64,000 nt of DNA from Azorinus chamasolen (taxonomy: Eukaryota > Mollusca > Bivalvia > Cardiida > Solecurtidae): NCBI GenBank assembly GCA_963576725.1, contig OY755252.1, positions 47,916,140-47,980,139 of the forward strand, given 5' to 3'. Every line of letters begins with the position of its first letter. Position 1 is the stretch's first letter. The position numbers were made by a program, and so were the translations under genes. Shown here one piece after another: positions 32,724 to 46,500 of the stretch. A model generated the notes under the pieces. The model was given only the letters and a program-made list of their open reading frames with translations. It had not been told where the DNA came from and did not search any database.

Positions 32724-32941
32724 TTAATACAGTACACCCAGATCAGACAGCATCTAGAGCAGCCGTTTGATCAGGGTCTTTTCTGTTTGTTTATGAAATC
32801 ATACAGATCTATTTCTACCGGTTTTGGCATGCCCAAACGTTTCTGTGTTCATATACCATTGTAACAATCATCTGATAACCATTCATGATGTCATTATTTC
32901 TTACATGAATATTAATAGACGAAATGGTTAATGTGTGAAGT
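32724..32941 (+). repeat. Family A MITE
   Basis: TTAA at 32724 and 32938. The left 30 bp are missing; 'cttacatgaatattaa' marks the right end. Lies just beyond the GAREM-like gene's 3' end. Confidence 0.65.
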
Positions 32942-33068
32942 GTAAATGGCAATACACGCTAGGATTATGATTCATACTTAGCCATGCCATCCTTACAACG
33001 AGTTGATCAGTTAGTGTTAACCAAAGAACAGCATCAGATGGATGTTTGTACATTCTTGTTAAGCATGT

Positions 33069-33074
33069 TTTATT
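33069..33074 (-). terminator. Polyadenylation signal of the GAREM-like gene
   Basis: TTTATT on the plus strand, so AATAAA on the coding strand, about 110 bases after the stop codon at 33185. Confidence 0.55.
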
Positions 33075-33184
33075 GTCTCAGTCTGTATGTCTGAAGACGG
33101 CACAGTGCCAGTCATATAGAATTTAGTCAGTGGAGTGTCAGTTTTGCAATTCTCTGTCATTATTACTCGACAGTAACTGAGTGT

Positions 33185-34551
33185 TCATGAAGGAATGTGT
33201 CCCTCCTCAATAAACGTCATCATACGAAGCGTCTCCATAGCGCTCATCTGAAACTCGTTTTTCAATAAATCTTTATCAAATTCTTTCAGAAGCCTGCCAT
33301 CTACCATATTTTCTCTAAACGCTTGGATGTACTGATCAAGTTTGAGTGCTTGTAAGGATTTACCGACCTCATCAACAGAGAGCTTTTCAATTTCGGTATC
33401 GCATAGTGACGCGCGCCGAATAGGATTTTCTTGTAATGATGTGATGTTCAGTTTTAGTATCTTTTCTGGCTTGTCTCTTCCAGATGTTTCCGGTTTTACA
33501 TCTCTATGAACTGTTTCACGTCTCGCAACATATTTTACTATCGGAGACACCTGACCAACATTATTTTCGTAGTGATTTTCAAACGGTGTTTGTTGTGGCT
33601 TTCTGTTGAATTTTGGCGATGGTTTTGCTTCTCTTGATGGAAGAGGTGGGGGGTGAACCAATTGTTCGTTATGTTGTGGCATTGACTTTGGCGGTTTATG
33701 TGGTTTTGGGGCGGTGGGCGGTTTCGTTTGTGGCTTCTTTGTGTTCTTCATAAGGTTCAGCATTTTCTTTACAGTCGTCGCTGAATAACCGTCTGGATTA
33801 ATTTCTTCGTAGATGTTATCATCTTCCGGCAGGTCACAGTCATCAAGATCGGTATGCTGGTGTATCATTATGGGATTTGGAGTACTCTTTGTCAGAGTAG
33901 ACTCTAACACGTTCTTGAGCAGTGTTGTTGTCGCTTCTCGGGAACGTTCGTGCAAATGAGATTCCATATAGGCCTGGTCTTGCTGAAAAAGATTTTCTTG
34001 GGATGATGTATTAATCAATTTTGGCGTCTTTTCTTGCATGTCTTTCCTTTGTGTGTCTTGATTTGCAGCTGCGTGAATTGCTGCACGTCTTTCAACAGAT
34101 CTTATTACCGGAGACACCTGACCAACATTATTCTCGTAGAGATTTTCAGGAGACTTTTGTTGAAACTTTCTGTAGAACTTTGGCGATGGTTTCACTTCTC
34201 TTGATGGAAGAGGTGAGGGACAAACCGTGTGCCCGCGATGTAGCTTTGGTGACTGGTGTGGTGACTGGCGTGGTGACTGTTTTTGTTTATTTGATTTTGA
34301 TATGTTAAGTAGATAATCTGTTTGTGGTTTCTCGATACCCTTCGCCAGAGTGGACTCTAATGCGTTCTTGAACGTTGAATACGGTTTCGTAGAGGCAGCA
34401 TCTGTAAACTCAACTCTAGGCAGCTTACTACGCGAGATCCCGTCAGCTTGGAATATGGTCGTAAGATTTGTATATACGGCTGGTTCCGTTGTTGCTAAAT
34501 CAGCATAATCAGAAATCGATTCAATTCGCATGGGCTTGTACTCAGCTATAT
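33185..34551 (-). CDS. GAREM-like gene, exon 5 (linker and SAM)
   Basis: Acceptor 'ttcctttcaag' in phase 1, then IAEYKPMRIESISDYADL to TGA at 33187-33185, 1,367 bp. A block (FKNALESTLAK ... PSPKF ... YENNVGQVSPVI ... SSQENL) recurs about 190 residues later (LKNVLESTLTK ... PSPKF ... YENNVGQVSPIV ... SLQENP), a tandem intra-exon duplication. Gln/Ser/Pro runs (SPRQSPHQSP) lie near its start. The SAM domain closes the protein. Confidence 0.9.
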
Positions 34552-37500
34552 CTTGAAAGGAAAAGAAAAGAATTACCCATCTTAATATTTGTCAATCTAA
34601 GCGACAACCTATATACAGAAATACCCCTCTAAACTGGAATTCTAGTAGAGAAGAATAAAGTTACTGTTAGGCAGCTGAGGAGCTTTTTGCATGACGTTCA
34701 TCCTGCTTTAAGCTGCCACTTGTATCTAAGACGGATATTTATTCCAAATGGACCGTCCGGTTTAGAGGGGTTTTACTGTACTGAATATTAATGACAGGTG
34801 AATCGTGATGAGCAAATGGAAATAAACCACTGAAGTTCTGCAAAATCTCTGTAAAAAAGCTCTTATGAAACTACATGTGTCAAACACCTTGATACGCCAA
34901 CTTACTCGATTTCTCGACTAGGTCCATTTTCTTTTGCAAATACAGAGACCATAATAGTTTTAATGTATCTCAGTCGGAAACTGTGTTGAAAAAAGATAAA
35001 AGTATTAACCCAATTTATAGTATTCAAATTGTTATACTTAGAAAACAATTAAAGTGGGTCATAGATTATCAACCGGGACGCATTACCCTCTAATTTGAAA
35101 CCGAACCAATTGCTTCTGAGAATACATTTTTGTAAAAGTTTACTACGAAGCCTTACATGGAAACATACATGGACAGCAAACTCCTCTAAAAGGCTCCAAT
35201 AGCGGCCATTTTTGCTGTTATAAAAAAATAAGGGTATTATATCATTCAAGGAACAATGATATATATCATTGTTAGCTCGTCTGCTTCGAAGAAAGGTCAA
35301 GCTATTGTGACCAATGGGTCGTAGGGCGTTGTAGTAGTTATAGTTGTAGTCTTCGGCTTGTAAAACCTTTAATGTAGCTCATTACTCAAAATATATCAGA
35401 GGTATCAACATGAAACTTTATAGGTCGGTAGATTTCATTGAGAAGGTCCCTATATACAAAAACTTTAATTAAGCTGAACAAGCACAAAATAAGACGAGCG
35501 TTGGTGCCACAAGGGGCCCTTGTCATACTGATATCGTACTTTCTGAGAAGAAGATTTTCAAAGAGTTTTTTTTCACCTATTTCAATTTTTCACCTATTTT
35601 TCAAAGAGATTATTTTCACCTATTTCAATTCTACACGGAGGACCTATTTTTAGTTTTAAAGAACTTTGGTAACAGCATACTAATTGTCTAAGCGACAAAT
35701 AAACTTCGTTTGCTTAGATTATCGTTTGCTTCGGGTTTCCAAATCAATGCCTGTGCAAAAGTACAATCAGTGTTAAACATTTCCCTGTTTAATGTCCATA
35801 TAGGAAATAATGGCGTAATAAATATCAATAAGATAATTTTACAATGGCTTATGAACACATGACCTTTTGGCTCAGGAAGAAGCTGTTTGATCAGATCTAT
35901 TGTACACCATAAGCAAACAGAGCAGACCCTGATCAGACGGCTCCTATAGGAGCCGTCTAATATGGGTCTACTCTATTGGCAGATGCGTCAAAATGTGCTT
36001 ATATAAGGGAAAGGGTTAAACAGTTTGGATCCTGATGAAACGCCGAACTACTTGGTGTCACCTCCGGATTCAAACTGTTGCAAACGTTGTCACGGCGATA
36101 ATGTTTTCACGGCGAAGATTGGAGGTGAAAGAGATGTTTATGGTAGATGTGAAATACAAGTATTTACCTGGATGTCCAAATTCCTGGTTGAACTCAAGGT
36201 AACATGTTGAACGACTGAGCTCGTCCTGGTAACCCTTCCATCTCTGGTCTATCTGACCCACAATGCCCGTAACAAGTGCAAATCTCAGCTGGGACAAGTA
36301 CAAAGGCACATTAACTACTTGAGGGTCCAACACACCTGGAATATTAAAAACAGCCATTGCAGATTGTATGCTACTGTCTGTTCGGCCATATAAATGTGTT
36401 TAAACCTTTTCCCTCATACAAACGCCCTTTCGGCCATTTGCAAACAGAGTAGGTCCAAATCAGACGGCTCCTATTGGATCGAGGCGTTTGATCAGGGTCT
36501 GCTCTATTTGCCTTTGACATGAAATAGATTTGATTCTAGTTTTTGCTAAAGTCAAAATTTCCTCTTAAAAGTCTATATTAACAAATAAGACTAACAGATG
36601 TCCGTGGTCTCATTATTTGCTACCTGAATATGGAATAGGGAAATGGTTGTACGTGACATCCTCAATGTTGTTACCTTGCTACCTCTTTGCACGGCAGATC
36701 TATGCAGACGAGTTTGATATTGATACACTGGCATTTCTCTGACCAAAGTCACTGTCATTGTTATTGAAGTGAGACAAAAACATATGAAACCGACTTTCGT
36801 AAAAGCAGTTTAAATTCACAGATATCTTTAATAAAACATATGAAACCGACTTTCGTAAAAGCAGTTTAAATTCACAGATATCTTTAATAGCTAAAAGGAA
36901 GTTATCTTAAATAGCTTAAAGGAAATTATTAACAATATATATGATGTATTTCCGCTGGCTCTGTTTGGGTGTTCTTCTGTGCACGAAACAGTGAAATTTG
37001 TTCCGTGCACAGAACATCTGGGGTCTTCATCCACCTGTAACTAGGCGGACGTCGTAATATGACTGAAATACTGTTAAAACGACGTAATACCCGGTAAAAA
37101 CATGATGTATTTCAATACTATATAGGATAGAAAAAGAAAGGGGTTGAGAGAGAATGTGAACGTGATATCCGATGACAATGCAAAGTGAAGGTCAATTCAA
37201 ATATCAAGATGTTTGTTTTCCTTTGCATGTTCATCAAATTACACAATGAATACACTACTTAACATACCAATATAATCCAGATGCATTTCAGTAAAAACCC
37301 TCAAAACCAGACGTTAAATTTAGCATAAATACCGGTCTTGGAAGCAGGTGGCAGCTTTAAGCATTAAACAGTCACCTGCCTAAAAGTATATAAATTTTTA
37401 TCTACTAGAATTCCAGTCTAGAGGGGGTTTACTGTATCTTATCTACTAGAATTCCAGTTTAGAGGGGGTGTACTGTATATGATCTACTAGAATTCCGGTT

Positions 37501-40500
37501 TAGAGGGGGTTTACTGTATATGATCTACTAGGATTCCGGTTCAGAGGGGGTTTACTGTATCTTATCTACTATGATTCCGGTTTAGAGAGGGTTTACTTAT
37601 ATGATCTACAAGGATTCTGGTTTAGAGGGGATTTACTGTATATCTACCAGGATTCCGGTTTAGAGGGGGTTTACTATATATGATCTGTAATCAAACTACG
37701 TCGCTGTTTGGTCGTTTTGTGGTGTTTTTTATATTTTTATTTTTTGACCTATAGACGGCGGTTCAAGTTACAGGAAGAATGCACATTTTGGAAATCCAAG
37801 AAGGGGAATACCATGATATCACCAATTGATTACAATGCTGTACACCGTTTTCTCGTAAACATGGAGCTCAGATTTCATTGCAAGATGTGAAACGGGTATT
37901 TAACTCTCGTCATACAAGGCGCAAAGTGGCTGACATATACAAACAGTGTTGACCTAGATCATATGTCCAGTAACTCGGCATCTGCTCGAGGTTCATATTT
38001 ACTAACATTATGTGCCTTAGTTTTAGAGTCCGATTCAAAACCTGCAAATTTGAATATTGTTCATCACTTTAAAAGTAGTTTTCTAATTTTCTTTGCATGC
38101 AAAGTGTGAACAAATGACTTCATTTTTATATTTCAGTCAGATACACAGAAATGGTGAACCTATGACAATGTCTAATGTTTGAATCTGATCTCAACAGTTG
38201 ACTCAACAAATACATGTAAGTGAACACGTGATTCATGTTGAGTTACACTACTCGGCCTATAGTTTCTTATAAGTTTAAAATATCAGATTCTTAAGTTATA
38301 ACTTCTGAATCTGAGTTCATTACCAGGTATTTGCAAGCTTAAAATCTGATCAATAAGATACTTAGCCCTCCCCAGTTCTATATTTATTCCAAATTTAAAT
38401 TTTTACTGCATATTCATGGACAAAATAGTCATAATGAAATATGGAAGGTGGGACATTGTAGCCCCTTTAGAAACCAAGGAAACATATCTATTGATTCCAT
38501 TAGCAAACAGAGCAAACAGGGGCAGTCTGATCTGGGTTTACTCTGTTTGCAAATGCATGAAAGGGCGTTTTATGTCAAGGAACAGAATAAGATCTACTTA
38601 AGACACACGCAAATTGATAACCACGAAGCCCGGGTGTAATTTCAAATGCGCACGCGCAGATATTTAGTTTACAGGATAAGTCGTTCGCTTCATTTTTGTT
38701 TCAGACAACTGTCAAAGACCCAAATAATTTGGATCATATTGGGACGTCGAGTTTCATCTGGATCCAAACTGTTTGCATAGCTAATTGGCAGCGAAATAGT
38801 TTGGCAGCGAAGTACTACAGTAGACTCCCTCTACTGCGACCACTTAATTAATAACTATGACTGTCTTTATAGCAGGTGGTTGCTTAATGCACGACAAAAG
38901 TAATGCAGAAAGCCCCTTGGTCGGATTAGCAGGGTTTTACATGTACTGTACAATTATATAGTCTATCATAAACTAACGAAGAAACCATATGATATTGTTA
39001 CGCACGCACGCTGGCCGCGCGTGTTTGTTTTCTTCATAAGCCTAACGCCGGATCCAGAGTGTAAGGTTGCGAGAATGGGTGGGGTTGGCAAACCGATCAG
39101 GACAACATTCGCTGAACAAGTTTAACAATTTATTTAAAGGATAAATAAATTTATGCAGATCTAGATATCAAATGAATAATAACTGACTAATTGAAACTGT
39201 CATTTATGCTTTATAATATATCAATGCCTTCGCTATAGAGTCTGAATGCAGGCTATTCAAAGATCAACAGTGTAGATCTAGATTCCGAGATGCGTCTACA
39301 GTAGTCCCTGTTTAACGCCAGAGAAGATTTACGGTTATGAATAATTTATATAAATAAAGGATGTATATTTACTATATGTTTATAATATAGTTTGTATTTA
39401 CATTTCCACTGGGTGGGTTAAGCTAGTCATCTTAATATTCCTGCTATACAGTAGAGTGATGCAGTAAAGTGTTATTGTAAGTTTGGAAGCTGACGGCGCT
39501 CGGTTTCCCGCTTACTTATATAGAAGCTTGCGTCATGATATTTGCTGGTTGCATCACAGCGGTAATCTGCCTCCCTATCCAATGAGAATGCGGTATTAGC
39601 CCATTACGACATCCTCGTCCAATCAGCTGCAGTGCGGCGAAATCCATGCGGAAAACCCCTCCGCCGTATCAAATATAGCTCTCCGTTCTCCTTATCTTGA
39701 GAACGATCATTATGTCTCCCCCATTTATGGGGAGATATATTGTTTTGCCAGAGTTGTCTGTCCGTCCGTCCGTCTGTCCGTCCGTCTGTCCGTCCGTCCG
39801 TCCGTCCGTCCGTCTGTCCGTCTGTCCGTCACAAACTTGTGTCGCGCGTATCTCTGAAACCAGTTGGGCTAGAGTCACCAAACTTCACAGGAATGTTCAC
39901 CAGCATGAGTTGTTGTGCACCTATGGTTTTTGAATTGTCTCCCCTTGATAATTTTGGAGTTATTGCCCCTGATGACTTAAAATTAGAAAAACTTTGTGTC
40001 GCGTGTATCTCTGAAACCGCTGGTACTAGAGTCACCAAACTTCACAGGAATGTTCACCAGCATGAGTTGTTGTGCACCTATGGTTTTTGAATTGTCTCCC
40101 CCTGATAATTCTTGAGTTATTGCCCCTGATATGAATACTTAAATTTATACAAACTTTGTGACGTGCGTATCTCTGAAACCAGTAGGGCTAGAGTCACCAA
40201 ACTTCACAGGATTGTTCACAAGCATGAGTTGTTTTGCTCTTAGGTTTTTTGAATTATCTCCCCTGTTAACTTTGGAGTTACTGCCCCTGATGACTTAAAA
40301 TTAGACAAACTTTACTTAGTGTCGTGCATATCTCTGAAACCAGTAGAGCTAGAGTCACCAAACTTCACAGGAATGTCGACCAGCATGAGTTGTTGTACAA
40401 CTTGGGTTTTTGAATTGTCTTCCCTTGATAACTTTGGAGTTATTGCCCCTGATATGATTACATTAAATTAGAGAAATTTTTTGTCATGCACATCTTTAAA

Positions 40501-43500
40501 ACCACTAGGGCTAGAGTCACCAAACTTCACAGGAATGTTCACCAGCATGAGTTGTTGTGCACCTGGGTTTTTTAATTGTCTCCCCCTTATAATTCTTGAG
40601 TTACTGCCCCTGATATGTTAACTTAAAATTAGAGAAACTTTGTGCTGCACGTATCTCTGAAACCAGTAGGGCTAGAGTCACCAAACTTCACAGGAATGTT
40701 CACCAGCATGAGTTGTTGTGCATCTGGGGGGTTTTAATTGTCTCCCCTGATAACTTTAGAGTTACTGCCCCTTATGACTTAAATAAGAGAAACTTTACTT
40801 TGTGTCACATGTATCTGAAACCACTAGTACTAGAGTCACCAAACTTCACAAGAATGTTGACTAGCATGTGTTATTGTGTATCTGGGGCTTTTGAATTGTC
40901 TCCCTCCGACAATGTTGGAGTTATTGTCCCTGATGACTTAAACATTAGACCCTGATAAGTTTGAAGTTACAGACATTACACTTGTGTATTGGAAAGAGGT
41001 TGGGAGGGGGAGACATCTGTTTTTGTGACAAAAACAAACCTCTAGTTTCTAATTAGAACTGGACAAACACTGTCCAGAGTAAATATTAAATGCATACAAA
41101 TCATTCATTAAGCAAGGGCAACATATTTAAGACTGCCACAGTGCTACAATCCTGAGTAAAGACGGCGCCAATAGTTGAACATGAATTATCAGTGCCATGC
41201 TTACCAACAGGAAATGGCGGTTTCAAAGCGTAAACAAGCTACAGATTCTCGGAGTTATCATGGCAATTCAATACATATTAAGGTAAGACCGAGCTATGCA
41301 TTGAAGTACATAATATATCCATAGCCTATAAATACCCACAAGTGCCCTAAATAGCCGTGAAACAGGCAATGATTAGCAGTTTGGTTCAGGGTAGAAGTGT
41401 CAACGTGAGGTTCTCGTATGTAAACACGCCCTTCATTTGAACAACTCTTGTGCATGTATGCCGATACTTTGCAAAGAAATATCGTTGTACACGTACACAC
41501 AAGTGTTTATTTTTACTAAACTACATGAAGATGTGACATAAGGGTACCTTTCATTACAATATATTATACAGCATTTATATAACCATCGTTTAATTACATG
41601 TTGTAATGGAAATAACCATAATGCAGTTATACCTATATAATCATCTGTTACATACATGTTGTAATGAACTGACTATATATTAGTCACATAATTTTATTTT
41701 AATGAAATAACCGCATATTGTATACATGTTCTTAAACCTTTTATTTCACGCATATGGGTACTTCGGATAACATTTTTGCATTACATGGTTTGATTACTGA
41801 TAAGCAATTATTGTGCGTTTTTATCGACTTTAGTAAAGCTTTTAATTATGTTACGCGTGGAAATTTATTGTCGAAATTGATAAAACTAGGACTTCGAGGT
41901 AAGATGTTTTATATTACTTGTTCAATTTATGGAAATGTCAAATCATGAGTGAAATATATGAATCGAATAAGTAACTGTTTTGAATGCCGATTAGGTGTAC
42001 GACAAGACGAGGGTTTGTCACCTTTTCTTTTTTTCTATATTTTGTGACAAATGATGTCAATGGCGTCGAAGTTCGCATGTTTAAACGGTTTTAAATTTTA
42101 TATACAGATGATATAGTAATTTCTGCAAATAGTCAGGAAGAAATTACAGACAAATTTGGATTTCTCACATACTTATTGTAACAAGTGGAAACTGTTACCA
42201 AAACAGAAGTGATGATTTTTAAAAAGGATGGTAGATTGCCAATTGATAAATTTTTTTACTAACTATGTACATGAAATAATAACATATTTAACAGTAATTT
42301 TATAACCATTTTTATATACATATTGTATTGAAAAAAAGCATATTACACTGCAATGATATAACCATTTATGATGTAGATGTATATCTGAATGAAATAGCCA
42401 AAATGAAATACAGCAATGGTATAATCATTTATGATGTAGATGTATATCTGAATGAAATAGCCAAATATTATACAGCAATGATATAACCATTTATGATATA
42501 CATGTATATCTGAATGAAATAGCCAAATATTATACAGCAATGATATAACCATTTATGTTATACATGTATATCTGAATGAAATGGCCAAATATTATACAGC
42601 AATGATATAACCATTTATGATATACATGTATATCTGAATGAAATAGCCAAATGTTATACAGTAATGGTATAACTATGTTGTAATGAAATGACCACATATT
42701 GTAAAGTTTTGATATATCCATTTATTATACGTATAATAAGCATTAAAATGTTACATAAGTAATCAAATCACCATATATTACGCAATAATGATAGTCATTT
42801 ATAATATCGAAAGGGTGTAGCCATCTGTGATATAGATATAAACTTCTGTTATACCGAATTGGGGTAGCCATATTTGATATAGAAATCCAATTACCATATA
42901 TTATACAGAAATAATGTAGCCGTCTGTGATATGGAAATTAAATTACCATTTACTATAAAGTTCCCAAGTAAGTAGACCTCGTTGAAGACTCTGGTCAGTT
43001 CCAATGTAGGCAGTGTGTCCGTGTGCACTGTGTGGTCACCTATGTCGACACACTGGTGCTTTGAAAACTGCACCTTGCATGGCAGATGGCACTCCCGGGT
43101 CAGACGAGTCAGTGACATCTCCTTACCAGCTTAAACACATACAAATGGCGGTAATTCTGAGTCGAAATACACACTCGTGTTTTAAATTAATATCAACATA
43201 TCGTTATAGTGTTTTATTTCCCATAACCCCATGGGCTATTTAAGACCACACTTCTTTGAATAAATCTATCAAAAAAGCATTTACTGGAGAAAGGGAAACT
43301 TTTATAATTGTGTAGTTTTTAAACCATTGTGATAAATAGAGCATTGATTTATTTTGCTTCATAAGAGCAATTGTGCTATTTATCACAATTAGTGTCAAAA
43401 AGTGACTTTTACGAGACGTCAAAAGGCGCCAATATGAGTGAATAGGTTAACAACGCAAAAACGTGATTATCATATATCACAGCACATTGTTTGAAAGTCT

Positions 43501-46500
43501 TTATCACCCACTTTTAGAATATATGTACTTCACAACAGCAGGTGTTAAGTGCTTGCGTGACGGACGTAAAAAGTCGCCCCGTACTTCATTTTCAGTGTTG
43601 TTATATTTTCTGGTCCTTCGGGATCATTAGTTTTGATGGCATAAGTTTTGAAAATAGAATACTGCATAAGCCGATGCTAGAAGGCGTGAGTAGTGTTGCA
43701 CTTTTAATTACTACTCATGAATAGACTCAATAAAACCGAGTCTGCAATTTTCTCAATTGGCACTCCTACTTTTGTTTTCGAAGGATCATCCACTTTCAGA
43801 CTTTAGAAAGTAAGTTCGTCCTTATTCGGCTTAATGCCACATAACTGGCATTGCAAATAGATTGGGTCTATATAATTCTCTAGGCTCATGCTGTTAGACA
43901 CTATTTCAATAAATTGTTTTCAGAAACTCGCACGATTTGGCAGTATATGTATGTAATACACGTATCAGTATATGTATGTGATACACGTGGCAGTATATGT
44001 AATACACGTGGCAGTATATGTATGTAATACACGTATTAGTATATGTATGTAATACACATGGCAGTATATGTATGTAATACACGTGGCAGTATATGTATGT
44101 AATACACGTGGCAGTATATGTATGTAATACACGTGGCAGTATATGTATGTAATACATGTGGCAGTATATGTATGCAATACACGTGGCAGTATATGTATGT
44201 AATACACGTGACAGTATATGTATGTAATACACGTAGCAGTATATGTATGTAATACACGTAGCGGATCAAACTACAGTCAACACTTGTTACCAGCATTCGA
44301 TATAACGGAATATACATTACACTGACACGAATTTTGGAAACATACAGTAAAAACCCTCCAAACTGAAAATTTAGCAAAGAAAGATTGAGATATATTTAGG
44401 CAGGTGACTGCTTAATGAAAGAGCAAAGTGATGCAGAAAGCTCCCATTGGAGCTTTCTGAATGAGTTTCAACCTGCATTAAGATGTCACCTGTCTTACCG
44501 ACTGGTATCGGTGTTAATTTGAATGTCCGGTCTAGAGGGGGTGTTACTGTATAATTTAGTGTTCATTACAATTGCATGTTTCTCATGATAACGACGCTTT
44601 TGTGGGAGCGAATGCGGTCGTTGTAACGAGAGCTGCCTGTATAAGCAGAGCTCGTGTTTTTCGTAGATTAAATGTTAAAAGGACCCGTGTGTATTTCACA
44701 CATGAATACCCTAGAGACATTTTCATTTACAGTAGAGCCTGTACTAAGCGGCCTCTCATCTATTGAACATATGGAGTCTTAAAGGGCAGGTGGTTGCTTG
44801 ATACAGGGCAAAAGTAATACAGAAAGCTGCGTTACTTTTGCTCTGCATTAAGCTACCACCTATTTTACAGGCTCATAATTCGACATTTTTATGATGACCG
44901 CTTAAGACAGGTTCTAATGTACAAAATATTTAATTTACTAACATTTAGTCAGCTGGGAAAATTATTATCCCCTGCCAAAGGCAGAGGGATATTGTTTTGG
45001 TTTTGTCCGTCCGACCGTCCGTCCCTCCGTCCGTCCGTCCATCCGTGTTTCCTTCCGTCCGTCTGTCCGTCCGTCCGTTTTCCGTCCGATGTCATGTCTC
45101 TGTTATGGATTGACAGAATTCAATATAACTCAACATGAATATTTGTTAAAGCTGGGGCATCGTTCCCATGTATTACTTTTCCATATCGCTTGCGACATTT
45201 AGGAGTTATTGCCCTTTCATACGCAAAAACAGAAATATGTTTCCGTCCGATGCCACATCTCTGTAACAGACTGATAGAAGTTAAAGAAACTAGACATGAA
45301 TATTTGTTATAACTGGGGCATCGTTCCCTTGTATTACTTTTCCATATCGCTTGTGACATTTAGGAGTTTTTTGCCCTTTTATATGCAAAATGACATTTTT
45401 CCCGTCCAATGCAACACCTAATCTGATACGTATTGATTCACCATATCAGCATAAACTGTATAGTATATACAAACTACAAATAATGCAAACCGTAGTAGGC
45501 TGGATCAGATGCCACAGCGGAGACGCAGTAGCCAGTCTTGGTCTACACTTTTTGTAATACAATAAGGCACATTTCCCCTTGCTGTGGCTCATTCGGTGTA
45601 AAAACGTGTACACCATTATTAAAGATTGCCGTAGAAAGCAGTAAGTTGGACCAATATTCATAAAGTTGGTCAAACTATCTATTTAAGGTATTGGTATGCA
45701 TCAAAGGCAAGTAAAACCTGGTTGAGCGATCCAGGGCTACGTGTATCATGGCCCACATGTTTTTAATTAAAAATTAATTATCTAAAGACCCCCCCCCCAT
45801 TGTTTGCCGTATTACTAGGTAGAACCTTTGGCAGGGGATATCAATTCTATGAATTTGCTTGTTTTCATAGAATTTGTCAGCCATTACATGTTTAAAAGCA
45901 AATCTGGATACTGTTAAGATGCCGAGCTACTCGGCGTCCGTTCTGGATCAAAACTACTATTTACATATGTAATCACTCATCCGCCTGCAGCTCCAGGTGA
46001 ACTACTAGCTATATTCCTACACTGTAAACATTTAAATATCACTCATCCGCCCGCAGCTCCAGGTGAACTACTAGCTGTATTCCTACACGATATCAGTGTC
46101 AAACAGTTTAGTAAACAGTGTCGGTCTGATGACAAAAAAGACAACAGCATCTTCACAAACAATGTAAAATTGTAACAATCTTTCATCAAGTTATGAAAAA
46201 TGTTCTTACTTGTCTGAAACAAAATTGATATGAAGCAAACACAGGATACCTTGATCGGTCTTCATTCTAAATTGTGTTGTTTGAATTTTGCTCTGTTGAA
46301 TTTAACCAAATTTAACCAAACCCTTCATACAAACGCCTTCTAACGCATTTGCAACAGAGAAATGATTAATAGAGGCCCATATGGCGATGTTGACGTAATG
46401 CCAGTCATACAGTTTAAACCCTTTCCTGCATAAATACTCTTTTCTATGCCTTTGCGAACAGAGGAGACACAGATCAGACGGCTCCTGTAGGAGACACAGA

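Larger units (their letters stand above)
39711..41045 (+). mobile_element. Tandem-repeat element: microsatellite plus seven ~160-bp core repeats
   Basis: Opens 'ctcccccatttatggggag' and 'atatattgttttgcc', then a CCGT/CTGT microsatellite (39757-39831), then a core unit starting near 'tctctgaaaccagtagggct' and holding 'agagtcaccaaacttcacag' at 39871, 40028, 40190, 40351, 40513, 40674 and 40832 (157-162 bp apart). It closes at 'gggagacatctgttttt'. This architecture matches bivalve pearl/CvE/DTC84-type elements, thought to be non-autonomous Helitrons or tandem-repeat MITEs. It lies in intron 3 of the GAREM-like gene. Confidence 0.8.

Noticed and set aside
39669..40090. Frames over the CCGT microsatellite (SVRPSVRPSV type)
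   Set aside because: Repeat translation; the core repeat shows no codon-level conservation between units.
43121..43129. Acceptor before GAGATG for exon 3
   Set aside because: It implies phase 0, which does not match the phase 1 donor of exon 2; the AG at 43130-43131 fits.
43906..44377. Minus-strand frames with repeated YYIHILPRVLHTY
   Set aside because: Readings of the 25-bp array; no start context or conserved flank.
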